Both the position numbers and the translations under genes were made by a program. Source: Methanolobus sp. WCC4 (GTDB taxonomy: Archaea; Halobacteriota; Methanosarcinia; Methanosarcinales; Methanosarcinaceae). From it: a stretch of 64,000 nucleotides of DNA. Numbering within the stretch: the first letter of the stretch is position 1; every line of letters starts with the position of its first letter. The notes under the pieces were generated by a model. The model was not told where the DNA came from. It saw nothing but the letters and a program-made list of their open reading frames with translations, and did not search any database. The stretch is from NCBI RefSeq assembly GCF_038022665.1, contig NZ_CP150629.1, forward strand, positions 762,480 through 826,479. The letters run 5' to 3'. Positions 62,303 to 64,000 of the stretch are shown piece by piece.

Positions 62303-64000
62303 TTAATATGCCTTCAGGTGGATGGCTCGGCTCAAGAGCTGAAGAGGGACGTGCCAAGCTGCGATAAGCCCAGGGTAGGTGCATGGAGCCTATGAACCTG
62401 GGATCTCCTAATGGGTCTTCCTAACACGTTTTGCGTGTTGATCAGCAATGATCGGGAACGCCCCGAATTGAAGCATCTTAGTAGGGGCAGGAAAAGAAAT
62501 CGAAGAGATGCCGTTAGTAATGGCGAATGAACACGGTACAGTTCAAACTGAATCCCGCTGGAAACATGCGGGAGATGTGGTGTTGTAGGCTTTTCTAAAG
62601 ATCCGACCTGGTTGAAGTTTAACTTTTCTGGAACGTTAGACCATAGAGTGTGATAGTCACGTAAACAACAACCAAAGGATCTGGAAAACAGCCTGAGTAG
62701 CGTGAGTTGGAATTCTCGCGTGAATTTGGGAGGCACCAACTTCCAAAACTAAATACTTCTTGAGACCGATAGCGAACTAGTAGGGTGACCGAAAACTGAA
62801 AAGTACCCCAAGAAGGGAGGTTAAAAGTGCCTGAAACCTGGAGGCGATGGAGCGATATGGCGTTAAAGGATCTTTATTACGAAGGAAACGGTCGCGAGGC
62901 CGCAGTACGGGTAATATTGCCAATGTCATATCTTACGTTTTGAAGAACGGGCCAGGGAGTGTATTCAAATGGCGATGGCTAACTTTCAAATAGGAAGCCG
63001 AAGCGAAAGCAACATGCTCGCAACCGCAAGGTGAGGAGCGACGTATACAAGTGCGTGGAGTCATTAGGATACGACCCGAAGCCGGGTGATCTAGGCGTGG
63101 GCAGGTTGAAGCGTGGCGAAAGCTACGTGGAGGACCGCAAGCGGTATTGATCTGCAAATCATTCGTGTGACCTGCGTCTCGGAGTGAAAGGCTAATCTAA
63201 CCCGGCATCAGCTGGTTCCTTCCGAAACATGTCGTAGCATGACCTAATTTGAGATAGTCGGTGAAGTAGAGCACTGATTGGTGGTCCCGGGGAAGAAATT
63301 CCTCAGCCGCTTGTCAAACTCCAAACTCACCGTCGTCGTAGACAATTGGAGTCCGGACTACTGGGGTAAGCCTGTAGTCCGTAAGGGAGACAACCCAGCC
63401 CGTGGTTAAGGTCCCTAAGTGTCGACTAAGTGTTAATACTAAAGGGCGTCCTAAGCCCTAGACAGCTGGAAGGTTAGCTTAGAAGCAGCTATCCTTTAAA
63501 GAGTGCGTAACAGCCCACCAGTCGAGGTTTGGGGCCCCGAAAATGGACGGGGCTCAAGTCGACCACCGATACCACGGAGCACCGCAAGGTGATCTCGTAG
63601 GAAGGCGTTGCGTTCGGGCAGAAGCAGGGCTGTGAAGTCCTGTGGACCGGGCGGAAACGAAAATCCTGGTAATAGTAACAGCATAGTTAGGTGAGAATCC
63701 TAACCGCCGAAGGGGCTAGGTTTCCTCGGCAATGATCGTCAGCCGAGGGTTAGTCGGTCCTAAGACGTACCGTAATTCGAGTACGCCGAAAGGGAAACAG
63801 GTTAATATTCCTGTACCTCATGACAATAAACTGACGTTTTTGGGCAGGCTGAGCGGCGCCGTCGCGCCGTCTAAGCATCGAATCCCGTGGAGAGCCGTAA
63901 TGGCGAGAAGCGGGCGAATATGTAATGGCGAAAGTCAGCTGCACCCGGGAACCCGTGAAAAGGGAGTCATGGGTCCGTACCGAGAACTGACACAGGTGCC
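62303..64000 (+). rRNA. 23S ribosomal RNA (5' part, cut by window end)
   Basis: Begins near TTAATATGCCTTCAGGTGG and soon shows GGATGGCTCGGCTC, then characteristic domain I and II sequence (GATAGCGAACTAGTAG-type and AAGGTCCCTAAGTG-type segments near 62770 and 63408). The window ends in domain II/III, so about the first 1700 bases are present. The 5' end is estimated. Confidence 0.95.

Overview
The window comes from a euryarchaeal methanogen, most likely a member of the Methanosarcinaceae close to Methanolobus or Methanococcoides. No methanogenesis gene is present, so this placement is an inference. It rests on a Methanosarcina-type S-layer protein (two tandem S-layer domains and a PGF-CTERM tail), archaeal information-processing genes throughout (TBP, family B DNA polymerase, Rnp4, SRP RNA, L1-L10-P1, Spt5/SecE, Rio1/KH protein, Mre11-Rad50), an intron-containing tRNA with a CAT anticodon, and the archaeal form of the 16S and 23S rRNAs. 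Genes are dense, TATA boxes are clear, and ribosome binding sites match the 16S 3' end (GGAGGTGAT type).

Layout. 1-7890 (minus): two tandem copies of a cassette of small secreted proteins with type IV pilin-like N termini; the left copy is cut by the window edge. 8028-18769 (plus): a genome-maintenance block of mre11, rad50, a proline-rich coiled-coil gene, smc, scpA and an unusually long scpB. 18909-25493 (plus): tbp, an AglJ-like glycosyltransferase, thiC, an iron-type alcohol dehydrogenase overlapping a soluble PAS histidine kinase, and a SAM hydrolase-family gene. 25516-30260: a cohesin-domain surface protein, a radical SAM protein, and a Co/Ni ECF transporter split into convergent pairs (cbiMN plus, cbiOQ minus). 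30489-32825 (plus): an ABC1/UbiB-type kinase and a methyltransferase.

32887-39059 (minus): ribosomal and secretion genes (P1, L10, L1, L11, Spt5, SecE), then ftsZ and dtdA. 39241-41038: an MBL-fold protein, Rnp4, a Cys/Gly-rich small membrane protein, tRNA-Ser and SRP RNA. 41181-43861: a winged-helix protein, two KaiC-like ATPases and a 47-residue zinc ribbon. 44396-47286: the S-layer gene with a long leader and small upstream ORF, a lipoprotein and the CAT tRNA. 47350-50070: DNA polymerase B. 50099-55153 (minus): the phosphate operon pstS-C-A-B-phoU and a second phoU. 55376-59879: pyrC, a third KaiC-like ATPase, a DUF1614-type membrane protein, a KH protein and Rio1. 60122-60211 (minus): a candidate 29-residue membrane peptide followed by a strong hairpin. 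60527-64000: 16S rRNA, tRNA-Ala and the first part of 23S rRNA.

The best candidate for an undescribed system is the duplicated pilin-like cassette. Each copy has its own promoter about 30 bases before its first gene, the gene order is the same in both, and every gene has a recognisable paralogue in the other copy as far as the window shows. This looks like two variant surface filaments or pseudopilus complexes made of five or six different subunits. No CRISPR array, insertion sequence or integrase was seen.
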